Shown: positions 1 to 6,687 of the stretch, piece after piece | Layout: each line of letters opens with the position of its first letter | Numbering within the stretch: the first letter of the stretch is position 1 | Assembly: GCA_029010655.1 (NCBI GenBank) | Contig: JAQXKW010000203.1 | Coordinates: 1 to 6,750 of the forward strand | Direction: 5' to 3' | Source of the DNA: Clostridia bacterium | GTDB taxonomy: Bacteria; Bacillota; Clostridia; Oscillospirales; CAG-272 | DNA: 6,750 nucleotides | Position numbers and translations under genes: made by a program | Notes under the pieces: model-generated | Told to the model about the DNA's origin: nothing | The model's input: the letters and a program-made list of their open reading frames with translations, nothing else | Database searches by the model: none

Positions 1-1
1 T

Positions 2-1564
2 TCCGTCAAAAAGGCGTTTTCCTACGACGAGGCGGAGGAGATCTGCTCGGAAATAATTACAGAGCTGTATTTTTCGTTTCTGTCGGCGGAAAAAATCTAT
101 AATCTTGACGGGTATGTGTGGCGACTAAGCGAGCACGTGTATTCAAAATACGTGGCACGAAAGAAAAAGCAAAGCGGAGTTTCCCTTGACAATATACTTC
201 TCTCATATGAGGACAGGTATTTTGCCGACGACGATGCACTTCTTTTGAAAATCCGCCGTGAAATAACATTTCTGACCAAATCCCGCCGCAAAATCGTTTA
301 TTCATACTATTACGAAAACAAAAGCATTAAAGCCATTTCCGAGAGCATGGGAATACCCGCAGGTACCGTGAAATGGCATCTGAACCGAGCAAAAGACGAA
401 TTGAAGAAAGGATTTGCAATGGAAAGAAAAATAGGAAAACTGGGACTGCATCCCGTAGAAGCCGTAAACTTCGGACACGGCGGAAATACCGGAGCCAATT
501 TAGGCCCGGAGTTTTATATGGGCGACAGCTTAAATCTGAATATTGTATACAGCGTATACAATGAGCCGAAAACAAAAGAGGAAATTTCAGAGGAGCTGGG
601 GGTATCCCTTGTTTATATCGATGATAGAATCGATTGCCTTGAGAAAAACGGATTTCTTGTAAGAGCACCGAAAAAGCGTTATACAACCTATGTTAAATTC
701 TCTCCCCTCACATATTCTCTTGAGGAGCGGGATACTTTTATGAAAAAGAGGCACGAGATAGCAAGAATTCTCTGCGAAAGCTATGTTCCGCAGGTGAGAA
801 GTGCAATTGCCCAAATTCCCCGGGAGGATATATACGTTCCCGGCGGCAACAGGGAAGTGTTTGAAGCGGCGGCAGTGTTTTTTGCAGTCAGCGAAATGTG
901 TAGCCTGGACGCCCCTTCCGTTGATATTTCAAAATATCGGATAAAAACCACCGCCGGCGGAGAATTCTTTGCATTTGTGGATCTTCGTGACGAATGCTCC
1001 GACCCCGAATATAAGCCTCAGTTCAATATTGCAGACTATACCGCATGCGGAAGCATGGTCAGAGCGTCAAATAAATATCCCGTTAGGGCATATTCCTATG
1101 ATACGAGGCTGTCCTCGCGCACAGGCGCATGGAAGGACAATATGAATGCAGACTTCGAGTATTTGTATGAGGTAATGACCGGCGCAATCCGTGAAGACGC
1201 GGCAAATGCGGAAAAGTTTGCAAGACTCCGTTATAAACGCTATATTGCAGAGGACGGCAAGGTCAATTTGACGGTTCTGAAAAAGAAGAGCGACGACTTT
1301 TTCGCCATGCTTCCACGTCTTGACGAGGATACAAAAAGGCAGTTTATTGATTTTGCTCTGGAGCATGCCGAAATGGAGGCAAAGAAATATCCCGTACAAA
1401 TGAGGGATTTTGTGGTGTCGGGCGAAATAAATAATTTTATCGGCACAACGGCGGCAATAATGGTTGCGGATATGCTGTATGAAAACGGTACCTTCAAGCC
1501 CCTGACGGAAAACGAGAAGATTACGGCAAATCTTATAGTTTTCTCCGATAAACTGCCGGAGTAA
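2..1564 (+). CDS. Sigma-70-family factor with long C-terminal extension (5' end outside window)
   Basis: The frame is open from base 2, so the gene starts to the left; the GTG at 116 lies inside conserved sequence and is not the true start. Visible are 520 residues. Residues 1-60 resemble sigma region 2: acidic helices followed by DGYVWRLSEHVYSKYVARKKK-like sequence, which matches the usual W-L-x-x-I-A-x-N-x-x-x-D-x-x-R block. Residues about 90-138 (nt 272-415) are a region 4 helix-turn-helix, with LTKSRRKIVYSYYYENKS followed by AISESMGIPAGTVKWHLNRA. Residues about 179-238 look like a second winged helix (TKEEISEELGVSLVYIDDRI, then LEKNGFLV and a basic turn). The last 280 or so residues match no family I can name. 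By family it should direct RNA polymerase to specific promoters; the tail may sense a signal or bind an anti-factor, which is inference. It lies 206 bp upstream of an ABC exporter pair on the same strand and may control it. Sigma assignment is fairly sure, role unknown. Confidence 0.8.
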   Translation, partial: SVKKAFSYDEAEEICSEIITELYFSFLSAEKIYNLDGYVWRLSEHVYSKYVARKKKQSGVSLDNILLSYEDRYFADDDALLLKIRREITFLTKSRRKIVYSYYYENKSIKAISESMGIPAGTVKWHLNRAKDELKKGFAMERKIGKLGLHPVEAVNFGHGGNTGANLGPEFYMGDSLNLNIVYSVYNEPKTKEEISEELGVSLVYIDDRIDCLEKNGFLVRAPKKRYTTYVKFSPLTYSLEERDTFMKKRHEIARILCESYVPQVRSAIAQIPREDIYVPGGNREVFEAAAVFFAVSEMCSLDAPSVDISKYRIKTTAGGEFFAFVDLRDECSDPEYKPQFNIADYTACGSMVRASNKYPVRAYSYDTRLSSRTGAWKDNMNADFEYLYEVMTGAIREDAANAEKFARLRYKRYIAEDGKVNLTVLKKKSDDFFAMLPRLDEDTKRQFIDFALEHAEMEAKKYPVQMRDFVVSGEINNFIGTTAAIMVADMLYENGTFKPLTENEKITANLIVFSDKLPE

Positions 1565-1708
1565 AGCAGAAAAACAAAGGTGTCCCTTGAAATCCCGCAT
1601 TCAGAGAAGAAGCATTATCTGAAGCTGTCAGTATGGGAATCCACAGCGCTGAAAAAGCAGACCGAAAACAGAGAAAAAGGCACGGCGCATACTTTCGCTG
1701 TGCCTTAA
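1565..1708 (+). pseudogene. Possible stranded C-terminal fragment of a surface/secreted protein
   Basis: Immediately after the TAA of the sigma-like gene the same frame stays open for 47 codons to a TAA at 1706-1708. There is no start with a ribosome binding site. The translation contains VSLEIPHSEKKHYLKLSVWE and then STALKKQTEN. The pattern of a short beta strand, a tyrosine-lysine strand and then V-W-(D/E)-S resembles the C-terminal beta repeat common in large secreted clostridial proteins, usually seen as K-V-F-V-W-D-S followed by a K-P motif. That resemblance is from memory. It could be a leftover tail of a deleted gene, or an old extension of the sigma-like gene cut off by a stop mutation. 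It could also be chance; the stretch is short. Confidence 0.35.
1677..1706 (+). terminator. Rho-independent terminator after the sigma-like gene
   Basis: Arms AAGGCACGGCG (1677-1687) and CGCTGTGCCTT (1696-1706) pair over 11 bp with one G-T wobble and an 8-nt loop. The rightward side is followed by an AT-rich TTAATTTATATA tract rather than a clean T run. The leftward side has five A residues (1674-1678), which give a T run on the other strand, so it may work in both directions. It separates the sigma-like gene from the ABC operon. Confidence 0.65.
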
Positions 1709-1756
1709 TTTATATAGGTTAATAAGGTGCGGGAGCAATATTCAAAACTAATTGAG

Positions 1757-1763
1757 AAAGGGG
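1757..1763 (+). promoter_or_regulatory. Ribosome binding site for the first ABC gene
   Basis: AAAGGGG sits 7 nt before the GTG at 1771 and is the reason for choosing that non-ATG start. The stretch between the terminator and this site (1709-1756) shows no acceptable pair of sigma-A promoter hexamers. Confidence 0.7.
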
Positions 1764-1770
1764 AAAATTT

Positions 1771-3558
1771 GTGAAACGCATCAAATTGCTGTTAAATAAA
1801 ATCAGATTTATGTTTACATATTCTTGGAAGATGGGTCCGGCAAACCTGATTTGCGCTTTCTTTCAAATAATAATCGACACCGCTGAGCCCTTTTTGCTGC
1901 TTATGCTTCCCAAGTATATAATTGATGCGCTTGTTTACGGGGCACCTTGGAGCAAAGTATTATTCCATACACTTCTTTATATCGGTGTTTTTGCTTTAAG
2001 CAAAATAACTCGATTAATATACAATTCTGTCTCTGCACATATCGTAAACGGCTGTGATATAAAGAACAGTCTGAACTATTTTTCGGATTATCTCTACATG
2101 GATTATCAAAATCTTGAAAGTGATGATCTGAGAAATACCAACAACAGAGTTTCCACTACTGTTCGTGCTAACACTTTTGTCTATGAGATATTTGTACAAA
2201 CTATAACCAATTTTCTTAAATTTATAGGTTATTCATATATTATCGCTTCTCTACATCCGTTGTTAATTATTTTTCTCCTTGGACTTGTGTTGATAAACTC
2301 TCTGCTATCCAAAAAATCAGAGAAAATTAACTATGAATTTGAACCCGTAACTGCGAGATTTTCGAGAAAACAGTCATATCTGTTTGGCACCATGATAGGC
2401 TTTGACTGGGCAAAAGAAGTCAGAATTAACAAAGCGGAGGAATGGCTTCGCGAAAAACACGGAAATGTATGCAGAGAATATATGAGCGAAAACATGAAGC
2501 TGCAGAAAAAGCACCTGCCGCTTAATGTAATATCATCCATAGTTTCTTTTGCGGAAACATTTGTTACTTATGTTTACTGTGCGCTGATGGCGATTACGGG
2601 AAGTATTACTATCGGTTCGTTCAGCGTTTATGTGGGGGCAATAGCAAATTTCTCATCGTCACTTAACGCTGTGGTACAGTCCTTTGTTCACAATTCCTAT
2701 GTTATGAAACGAATTGATGAGTACCAAGACTACCGCAATCGTATAAAGCCCTTTCACGAAAGCACCGACCCTGAAACCAGCCCTGCCCTTGACAGTGCTC
2801 CTTCAATTGAATTTGTGAACGTTTCTTTCAGATACCCCAATACGGATTTTGATGTTCTTAAAAATATTTCTCTGAAAATCGAAGCCGGTAAAAGGTTGGC
2901 TATCGTTGGCTACAACGGTGCCGGAAAAACTACCTTGATAAAGCTTCTGTGCCGTCTCTATGAACCCACCGAGGGCGAGATACTGTATAACGGGATAAAC
3001 ATTAAGAACATACGCTATAAAGAATACATGGACATTCTCTCTGTCGTTTTGCAGGATTTCAAGCTGTTTGCTTTCCCCGTTTGGGAAAATATCGTTTTGA
3101 ACCGTCAGATGGATAAAGAGCACTTGGAATACTGTATTGACAAATGCGGTCTTATGAATAAGATAAACTCTTTGCCCAAGGGATTAGAGACTTCCATAGG
3201 ACGGGAGTTTGACGAAGAAGGAATCGAGTTTTCAGGTGGCGAGGGACAAAAGCTGGCATCTGCAAGGGCACTTTATAAAAAAGGCAAAATCTCCATTATG
3301 GACGAGCCCACATCTGCTCTTGACCCTATTGCGGAGTATGAGTTATATAACCGATTTGACCAAATAATTATGAACAACACTGCACTGTATGTTTCACATA
3401 GATTGGCTTCTGCCAAGTTCTGTGATAGAATTGCGGTTTTTGCCGGCGGCAGGATAATTGAAGAGGGAACACATGATGAACTAATAGGGCGAAACGGTGT
3501 GTATTGTGAAATGTTCAATAAACAAGCGGAATATTACAGAGAGGAGACAGGCAAATGA
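1771..3558 (+). CDS. ABC exporter half-transporter, first subunit (permease fused to ATPase)
   Basis: A 595-residue protein in the usual size range for fused ABC exporters. Residues 1-310 form the membrane domain, with hydrophobic segments near 22-50, 62-85, 138-160, 162-180, 250-277 and 280-305. Between segments four and five lies a charged cytoplasmic stretch containing AKEVRINKAEEWL, the coupling region. Residues 345-595 are the ATPase: A-loop Y355, Walker A GYNGAGKTT with K386, Q-loop Q428, signature FSGGEGQ (487-493), Walker B ISIMDE with catalytic E512, D-loop SALD (515-518), and switch H543. All catalytic positions are present. There is no N-terminal C39 peptidase domain, so it would not cleave a leader peptide itself. 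The start is GTG with a good ribosome binding site. It overlaps the next gene by 4 bp, and the two subunits share many motifs such as RLYEPTEGEIL and DPIAEYE, so a heterodimer made by ancient duplication is likely. Substrate unknown; peptide or lipid-like compounds are possible. Confidence 0.93.
   Translation: MKRIKLLLNKIRFMFTYSWKMGPANLICAFFQIIIDTAEPFLLLMLPKYIIDALVYGAPWSKVLFHTLLYIGVFALSKITRLIYNSVSAHIVNGCDIKNSLNYFSDYLYMDYQNLESDDLRNTNNRVSTTVRANTFVYEIFVQTITNFLKFIGYSYIIASLHPLLIIFLLGLVLINSLLSKKSEKINYEFEPVTARFSRKQSYLFGTMIGFDWAKEVRINKAEEWLREKHGNVCREYMSENMKLQKKHLPLNVISSIVSFAETFVTYVYCALMAITGSITIGSFSVYVGAIANFSSSLNAVVQSFVHNSYVMKRIDEYQDYRNRIKPFHESTDPETSPALDSAPSIEFVNVSFRYPNTDFDVLKNISLKIEAGKRLAIVGYNGAGKTTLIKLLCRLYEPTEGEILYNGINIKNIRYKEYMDILSVVLQDFKLFAFPVWENIVLNRQMDKEHLEYCIDKCGLMNKINSLPKGLETSIGREFDEEGIEFSGGEGQKLASARALYKKGKISIMDEPTSALDPIAEYELYNRFDQIIMNNTALYVSHRLASAKFCDRIAVFAGGRIIEEGTHDELIGRNGVYCEMFNKQAEYYREETGK
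3541..3546 (+). promoter_or_regulatory. Ribosome binding site for the second ABC gene, inside the first
   Basis: GAGGAG lies within the last codons of the first ABC gene, 8 nt before the ATG at 3555. That ATG overlaps the upstream TGA as ATGA, which indicates translational coupling and balanced synthesis of the two subunits. Confidence 0.75.
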
Positions 3559-5342
3559 AAGATTATTTTTCCGATCTCAAAAGGGAAATAAGCAATTGCT
3601 TTTTTACTCTCCGTATTTCATGGCAAATAAATAAAGCGTTTTTCTTCATAAAAATACCATTACTGCTTATGGGCGTCATTTCTTCATTCTTCCCCTTAAT
3701 ATTTCTTCGATTGATTTTGAATGAAATACAGGAGGGGCAGAATATTACCAAAGTGCTTATTTATGCCGGAGGGTATGCACTGGCACTGCTTTGTATTAAT
3801 CTTGCAAACAATCTTTTGGGCATTGTCCTTGACAGGCAAACAAAAAAGACAGTTTACGGAACACAGGAGTTTCTCGGCAAAATCGTTATGCAGCTTTCAT
3901 ATTCCGATCTGGAACAACCCCGAATGAAGGATTTTATACAGAAAGCGCAGAGCAGTAATTTGTTCTTTGAGATAATTAATAACCTGTTTTCCTTTATTTC
4001 TTCTTTGGTAACTTTGGTGGGAATGGCAACAATAGTTGTTACCCTTCAGCCTATCATTCTGGCAATGATAGTATTTGTAGTATTGCTTCGGCTTCTTGTC
4101 GAAAAGCGAAACCGCAAAACATATGAAAAGTACCGCAATATTTTTACTCCGATAATGCGCAAGGTAGGTTATCTTAACAGTATTATGCGTACTATTGAGT
4201 TCGGTAAAGAAGTGCGTATTAACAATCTGCAGGACTACATCCTTGATAAAACCATGGATGTTGCGGACAATGAGTATTTGTATGAAAACAAAGGTCAGGT
4301 AAAGGAACTGGCAAAAACCAATCTCTTAGTGGATATGGCAGTAATTGCACAGGAATGTCTTGTTTATATAATTCTTGCCTACAAAGTGTTCTTTGGCGGA
4401 ATGCCTATCGGCGATTTCTCTATGTATATGACCGGCATAAACAGCTTTACCGGGTGCCTTCAGGGAATCATTTCTTCATTTTCAAACCTCAGAAAAAACG
4501 GCGAGTTTTCGGAGGATTTCAGGTACTGCGTTGAAATGTCAAACAAATCAAGGCAGGACAAAACGGTATGTCTTTCCTCAAAAGATATCGACGCTGTGGA
4601 GCTTGAGTTCAGAAACGTGTCATTCAAGTATCCCAATACTGACAGAATGATACTTAAAAATATCTCTCTGAAATTAAAGCAAGGCGAAACACTTTCATTG
4701 GTGGGGGTAAACGGCGCAGGCAAAACAACTTTTGTAAAGCTGATTTGCCGTCTCTATGAGCCCACCGAGGGAGAAATACTGATAAACGGTATTCCCATAA
4801 ACACTATTCCGTATGAAGATTATTGCAATCTTCTCGGAGTGGTTTTTCAGGATTTCAAAATATTTGCTTTTTCCGTAGCGGAAAATGTTGCACTCAGTAC
4901 AAATTATGATATGAGCGCCGTTGAACGTTGCATGGAAGAAAGCGACATTATGAAGAAAGTTGAGAGCTTGCCCGATAAATCGGAAACATTTCTTTCAAAG
5001 GAGTTTAATGAAAACGGAATTGAGTTTTCCGGCGGAGAGGGGCAGAAACTGGCTATTGCCCGAACTCTTTACAAGAACCCTCCGCTAATAATTCTTGATG
5101 AACCGACCAGCGCTCTCGACCCCATTGCGGAATACGAGATATATCAGAAATTCAGCAATCTTGTAAAAGGGCGGACGGCTATCTATATATCCCACAGACT
5201 TTCATCAACAAGGTTTACGGATAAAATTGCGGTATTCTCCGACGGCGAGTTGTGCGAATACGGTAATCACAGAGACCTTTTAAGTGTTGAAAACGGAGTA
5301 TATAAAAATATGTTTGAAATGCAGGCACAGTATTATGTGTGA
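3555..5342 (+). CDS. ABC exporter half-transporter, second subunit (permease fused to ATPase)
   Basis: Also 595 residues and built like its partner. The membrane domain covers residues 1-315, with hydrophobic segments near 28-56, 66-92, 139-163, 164-182, 257-279 and 285-308. The coupling stretch contains FGKEVRINNLQDYIL, nearly matching the partner. The ATPase domain (about 348-595) has A-loop Y359, Walker A GVNGAGKTT with K390, Q-loop Q432, signature FSGGEGQ (491-497), Walker B LIILDE with D515 and catalytic E516, SALD after it, and switch H547. Neither subunit therefore shows the degenerate ATP site seen in many heterodimeric exporters. The start at 3555 is fixed by the ATGA overlap and the GAGGAG site. 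The protein ends just ahead of a strong bidirectional terminator, so it is the last gene of the operon. It acts with the first subunit in the cytoplasmic membrane as an ATP-driven exporter; the cargo cannot be deduced from the window. Confidence 0.93.
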   Translation: MKDYFSDLKREISNCFFTLRISWQINKAFFFIKIPLLLMGVISSFFPLIFLRLILNEIQEGQNITKVLIYAGGYALALLCINLANNLLGIVLDRQTKKTVYGTQEFLGKIVMQLSYSDLEQPRMKDFIQKAQSSNLFFEIINNLFSFISSLVTLVGMATIVVTLQPIILAMIVFVVLLRLLVEKRNRKTYEKYRNIFTPIMRKVGYLNSIMRTIEFGKEVRINNLQDYILDKTMDVADNEYLYENKGQVKELAKTNLLVDMAVIAQECLVYIILAYKVFFGGMPIGDFSMYMTGINSFTGCLQGIISSFSNLRKNGEFSEDFRYCVEMSNKSRQDKTVCLSSKDIDAVELEFRNVSFKYPNTDRMILKNISLKLKQGETLSLVGVNGAGKTTFVKLICRLYEPTEGEILINGIPINTIPYEDYCNLLGVVFQDFKIFAFSVAENVALSTNYDMSAVERCMEESDIMKKVESLPDKSETFLSKEFNENGIEFSGGEGQKLAIARTLYKNPPLIILDEPTSALDPIAEYEIYQKFSNLVKGRTAIYISHRLSSTRFTDKIAVFSDGELCEYGNHRDLLSVENGVYKNMFEMQAQYYV

Positions 5343-5401
5343 AAGCAGATAATGGAAAATCTACCGCAGCACGCAGAAATAGCTTGCAGGGCTGACCATT
5401 G

Positions 5402-5430
5402 AAAAGGACTGCCGTATCGGCAGCCCTTTT
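5402..5430. terminator. Bidirectional terminator between convergent genes
   Basis: Arms AAAAGGACTGCCG (5402-5414) and CGGCAGCCCTTTT (5418-5430) pair over 13 positions with a single A-C mismatch and a TAT loop. A fifth T follows on the right, and four A residues on the left give a T run on the other strand. It sits between the end of the ABC operon (5342) and the end of the leftward gene (5440), the expected place for a shared terminator. Confidence 0.85.
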
Positions 5431-5439
5431 TCATATTAC

Positions 5440-5817
5440 CTAAGATTCAACTGTCTGCAAAGCGGCGCTTTCAACCGTGATTTTGTTTATCACGCCCAGC
5501 TCCCCTGATATATACGGCTGAGCATACTTTTCGGGTGCATTGATAAAAGTGTCGTAAATGCCGATTGTACGAAGCCAATTGTTATTCTGCTCCTCAGTCA
5601 TTTCCCATGCGTACGTGTATTTATTCCCGCCGTCGAAAATAACCGTGTAGTAAAACAATGAGTCGCAGTCGAAATAAATATCATCCCATTCAACATTAAG
5701 GGCTTTGGCGTCGTCAACCGTCATTTTTGCACGGAGACCCTTTGCCGTTGATACCGTATCCTTTGAAATAATAATTTTTTGCGGGTTTTCATTTCCCGTT
5801 ACTATCAACAAGGACAT
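5440..5817 (-). CDS. Hypothetical protein, probably N-terminally truncated
   Basis: A leftward frame of 125 codons ending in TAG at 5442-5440. I do not recognise the family. The protein is acidic, rich in aromatics and asparagine (for example YFDCDSLFYYTVIFDGG and WEMTEEQNNNW), has no membrane segment, and reads like a beta-rich extracellular or lipoprotein domain, though no signal peptide is visible. The only early ATG, at 5817-5815, has no ribosome binding site and is preceded directly by in-frame TAG and TGA codons. Exactly there the opposite strand becomes recombinable-element sequence (the serine recombinase tail). So the ATG is probably accidental and the original gene lost its 5' part when the recombinase fragment was joined to it. 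Internal ATG at 5724-5722 is an alternative start but also lacks a good binding site. The frame is otherwise free of stops and ends at a well-placed terminator, which favours real coding sequence. Confidence 0.55.
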   Translation of the reverse strand: MSLLIVTGNENPQKIIISKDTVSTAKGLRAKMTVDDAKALNVEWDDIYFDCDSLFYYTVIFDGGNKYTYAWEMTEEQNNNWLRTIGIYDTFINAPEKYAQPYISGELGVINKITVESAALQTVES

Positions 5818-6487
5818 TCACTATTTCGTGTGTGCCAACAACAAGGTAGATTACCGAGGAAGCTGTCCCGGCAGACACTATGTCAGAGCAGATGCCATTG
5901 AGCAGGTTGTTATGCTTGAGCTTCACCGAATGGCGGAATTCCTTGAATCGGACGAAGAAGCCTTTGCCGAGCTTCTCGCCCAAAAGACCGACAAGGAACT
6001 GCTAAGAGAAAAGAAGCACGATGAAGAGGAGCTTCAAAAAGCAATCGTGCGAAACGATACCGTATCCAATCTATACGAGAAACTCTATGAAGACAACGCC
6101 ACCGGCAAGGTAAGCGACGAATGGTTTATGCAGTTATCACACAAGTACGAGGTAGAACGGTTGGAACTGAAAGAAAAGATAAAAGTGCTCCGTCAAAAGC
6201 TTTCCGAGTGCGGACAATGCGAAAGAGACCGTGAAACCTTTACCTCAGCAATCCGCAGGTTCATGAGAATGGACTCCCTGACCGCACCGCTGCTGAGGGA
6301 ACTTATAGACCACATTGATGTGTTTGAAACAGAAGGCACCGGCAAAAGCCGAACACAGAGAATCGTAATCTACTATCGCTTTGTCGGGTATGTGGAAATC
6401 CCCGAGGTATCTCAAAAGAAGCGCATCAAAGCAGACACCCGAAAAGGCGTTGCAGTGGAGTATCTCACCGAGCCGCTACCGGCATAG
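5815..6487 (+). pseudogene. Large serine recombinase, C-terminal fragment (TnpX/TndX type)
   Basis: From about codon 5819 the frame reads HYFVCANNKVDYRGSCPGRH, then YVRADAIEQVV: the second half of the recombinase zinc-ribbon and the following linker of large serine recombinases of Tn4451/Tn5397-type elements. Next comes a charged coiled-coil region (LREKKHDEEELQKAIVRND, then HKYEVERLELKEKIKVLRQK). Last is the C-terminal domain found in this family (DUF4368), with LLRELIDHIDVFETEG and RIVIYYRFVGYVEIP. The frame is intact to the TAG at 6485-6487. About 223 residues remain, against roughly 500-560 in full-length relatives. The N-terminal catalytic domain with its active serine and the first half of the zinc-ribbon are absent. 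The open frame formally continues left to 5705, but that part is the antisense of the leftward gene. The fragment cannot catalyse recombination; no start codon with a binding site is visible, so it is probably silent. Confidence 0.85.
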
Positions 6488-6488
6488 C

Positions 6489-6513
6489 AAAAGAGCAGGC
6501 ATCCCGCCTGCTC
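6489..6513 (-). terminator. Hairpin after the recombinase fragment, best read leftward
   Basis: GAGCAGGC (6493-6500) and GCCTGCTC (6506-6513) form a perfect 8-bp stem with a 5-nt loop, directly after the recombinase stop. To the right there is no T run (CGTAAATAAAA). To the left are four A residues (6489-6492), which give TTTT on the leftward strand. It could therefore end leftward transcription, while on the right it may only stabilise the recombinase mRNA end. Confidence 0.55.
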
Positions 6514-6536
6514 CGTAAATAAAACCGTATCAAGAC

Positions 6537-6582
6537 AAAAAAATCGAGTATTCATAAGTGAAATCCCTTATGAATACTCGAT
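6537..6582 (-). terminator. Strong leftward intrinsic terminator (perfect 16-bp stem)
   Basis: ATCGAGTATTCATAAG (6543-6558) and CTTATGAATACTCGAT (6567-6582) pair perfectly over 16 bp around an 8-nt loop. On the leftward strand the stem is followed by seven T residues (A run 6537-6543, the last one being part of the stem). To the right of the stem there is no T run, so it is a terminator for transcripts coming from the right. Confidence 0.8.
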
Positions 6583-6679
6583 ATGGTGCGGATGTTCTTA
6601 ACCAACCTGAAATTCATATCATAAATCCGGCTGAAGGCTCACATATTTCCCCGTGCATTTGCCGATTTGCTTCCTCCTC
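6537..6679 (-). ncRNA. Predicted short leftward transcript upstream of the TnpV-like gene
   Basis: An extended minus-10 box (TGATATAAT) at 6694-6686 would start transcription near 6679, and the perfect hairpin ending at 6537 would stop it, giving an RNA of about 140 nt. No protein of convincing length lies inside. A 14-codon frame, MHGEICEPSAGFMI, starts at 6658 with AGGAGGA at 6678-6672. The spacing is long (13 nt) and the site would be at the extreme 5' end, so translation is doubtful. It could be a small regulatory RNA, a leader peptide RNA, or debris of an older gene. The transcript is predicted only from its two ends. Confidence 0.35.
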
Positions 6680-6687
6680 GATATGAT
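6659..6687 (+). promoter_or_regulatory. Putative sigma-A promoter of the TnpV-like gene
   Basis: TTGCCG (6659-6664) and TATGAT (6682-6687) are separated by exactly 17 nt and match the consensus at 4 and 5 of 6 positions. Transcription would start near 6694, about 10 nt before the ribosome binding site. A small inverted repeat GATAT/ATATC (6680-6684, 6689-6693) covers the minus-10 box and could be an operator. Confidence 0.45.

Noticed and set aside
116..118. GTG at 116 as the start of the sigma-like gene
   Set aside because: The same frame is open and sigma-like back to base 2, and no ribosome binding site precedes the GTG; it is an internal valine codon of region 2.
1067..1600. Leftward 177-codon frame opposite the sigma-like gene
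   Set aside because: It lies wholly antisense to well-supported coding sequence apart from its first few codons, has cysteine- and histidine-rich nonsense-like composition, and lacks a binding site.
1731..1755. GGGAGCAAT, similar to the minus-35 element of extracytoplasmic-type sigma factors, before the ABC operon
   Set aside because: A matching minus-10 would place the transcript start beyond the ribosome binding site at 1757-1763, so it cannot serve the GTG at 1771.
5705..5814. N-terminal part of the rightward open frame (MASSTVIFARR...) as recombinase coding sequence
   Set aside because: It is the antisense of the leftward gene, has no ribosome binding site, and does not resemble a serine recombinase; similarity begins only at about 5819.
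6584..6594. TGGTGCGGATG, which equals the reverse complement of a tRNA 3' end (CATCCGCACCA)
   Set aside because: The following bases do not form a T-arm or any cloverleaf, and the match is only 11 nt. It could be an old attachment-site scrap, but nothing else supports this.
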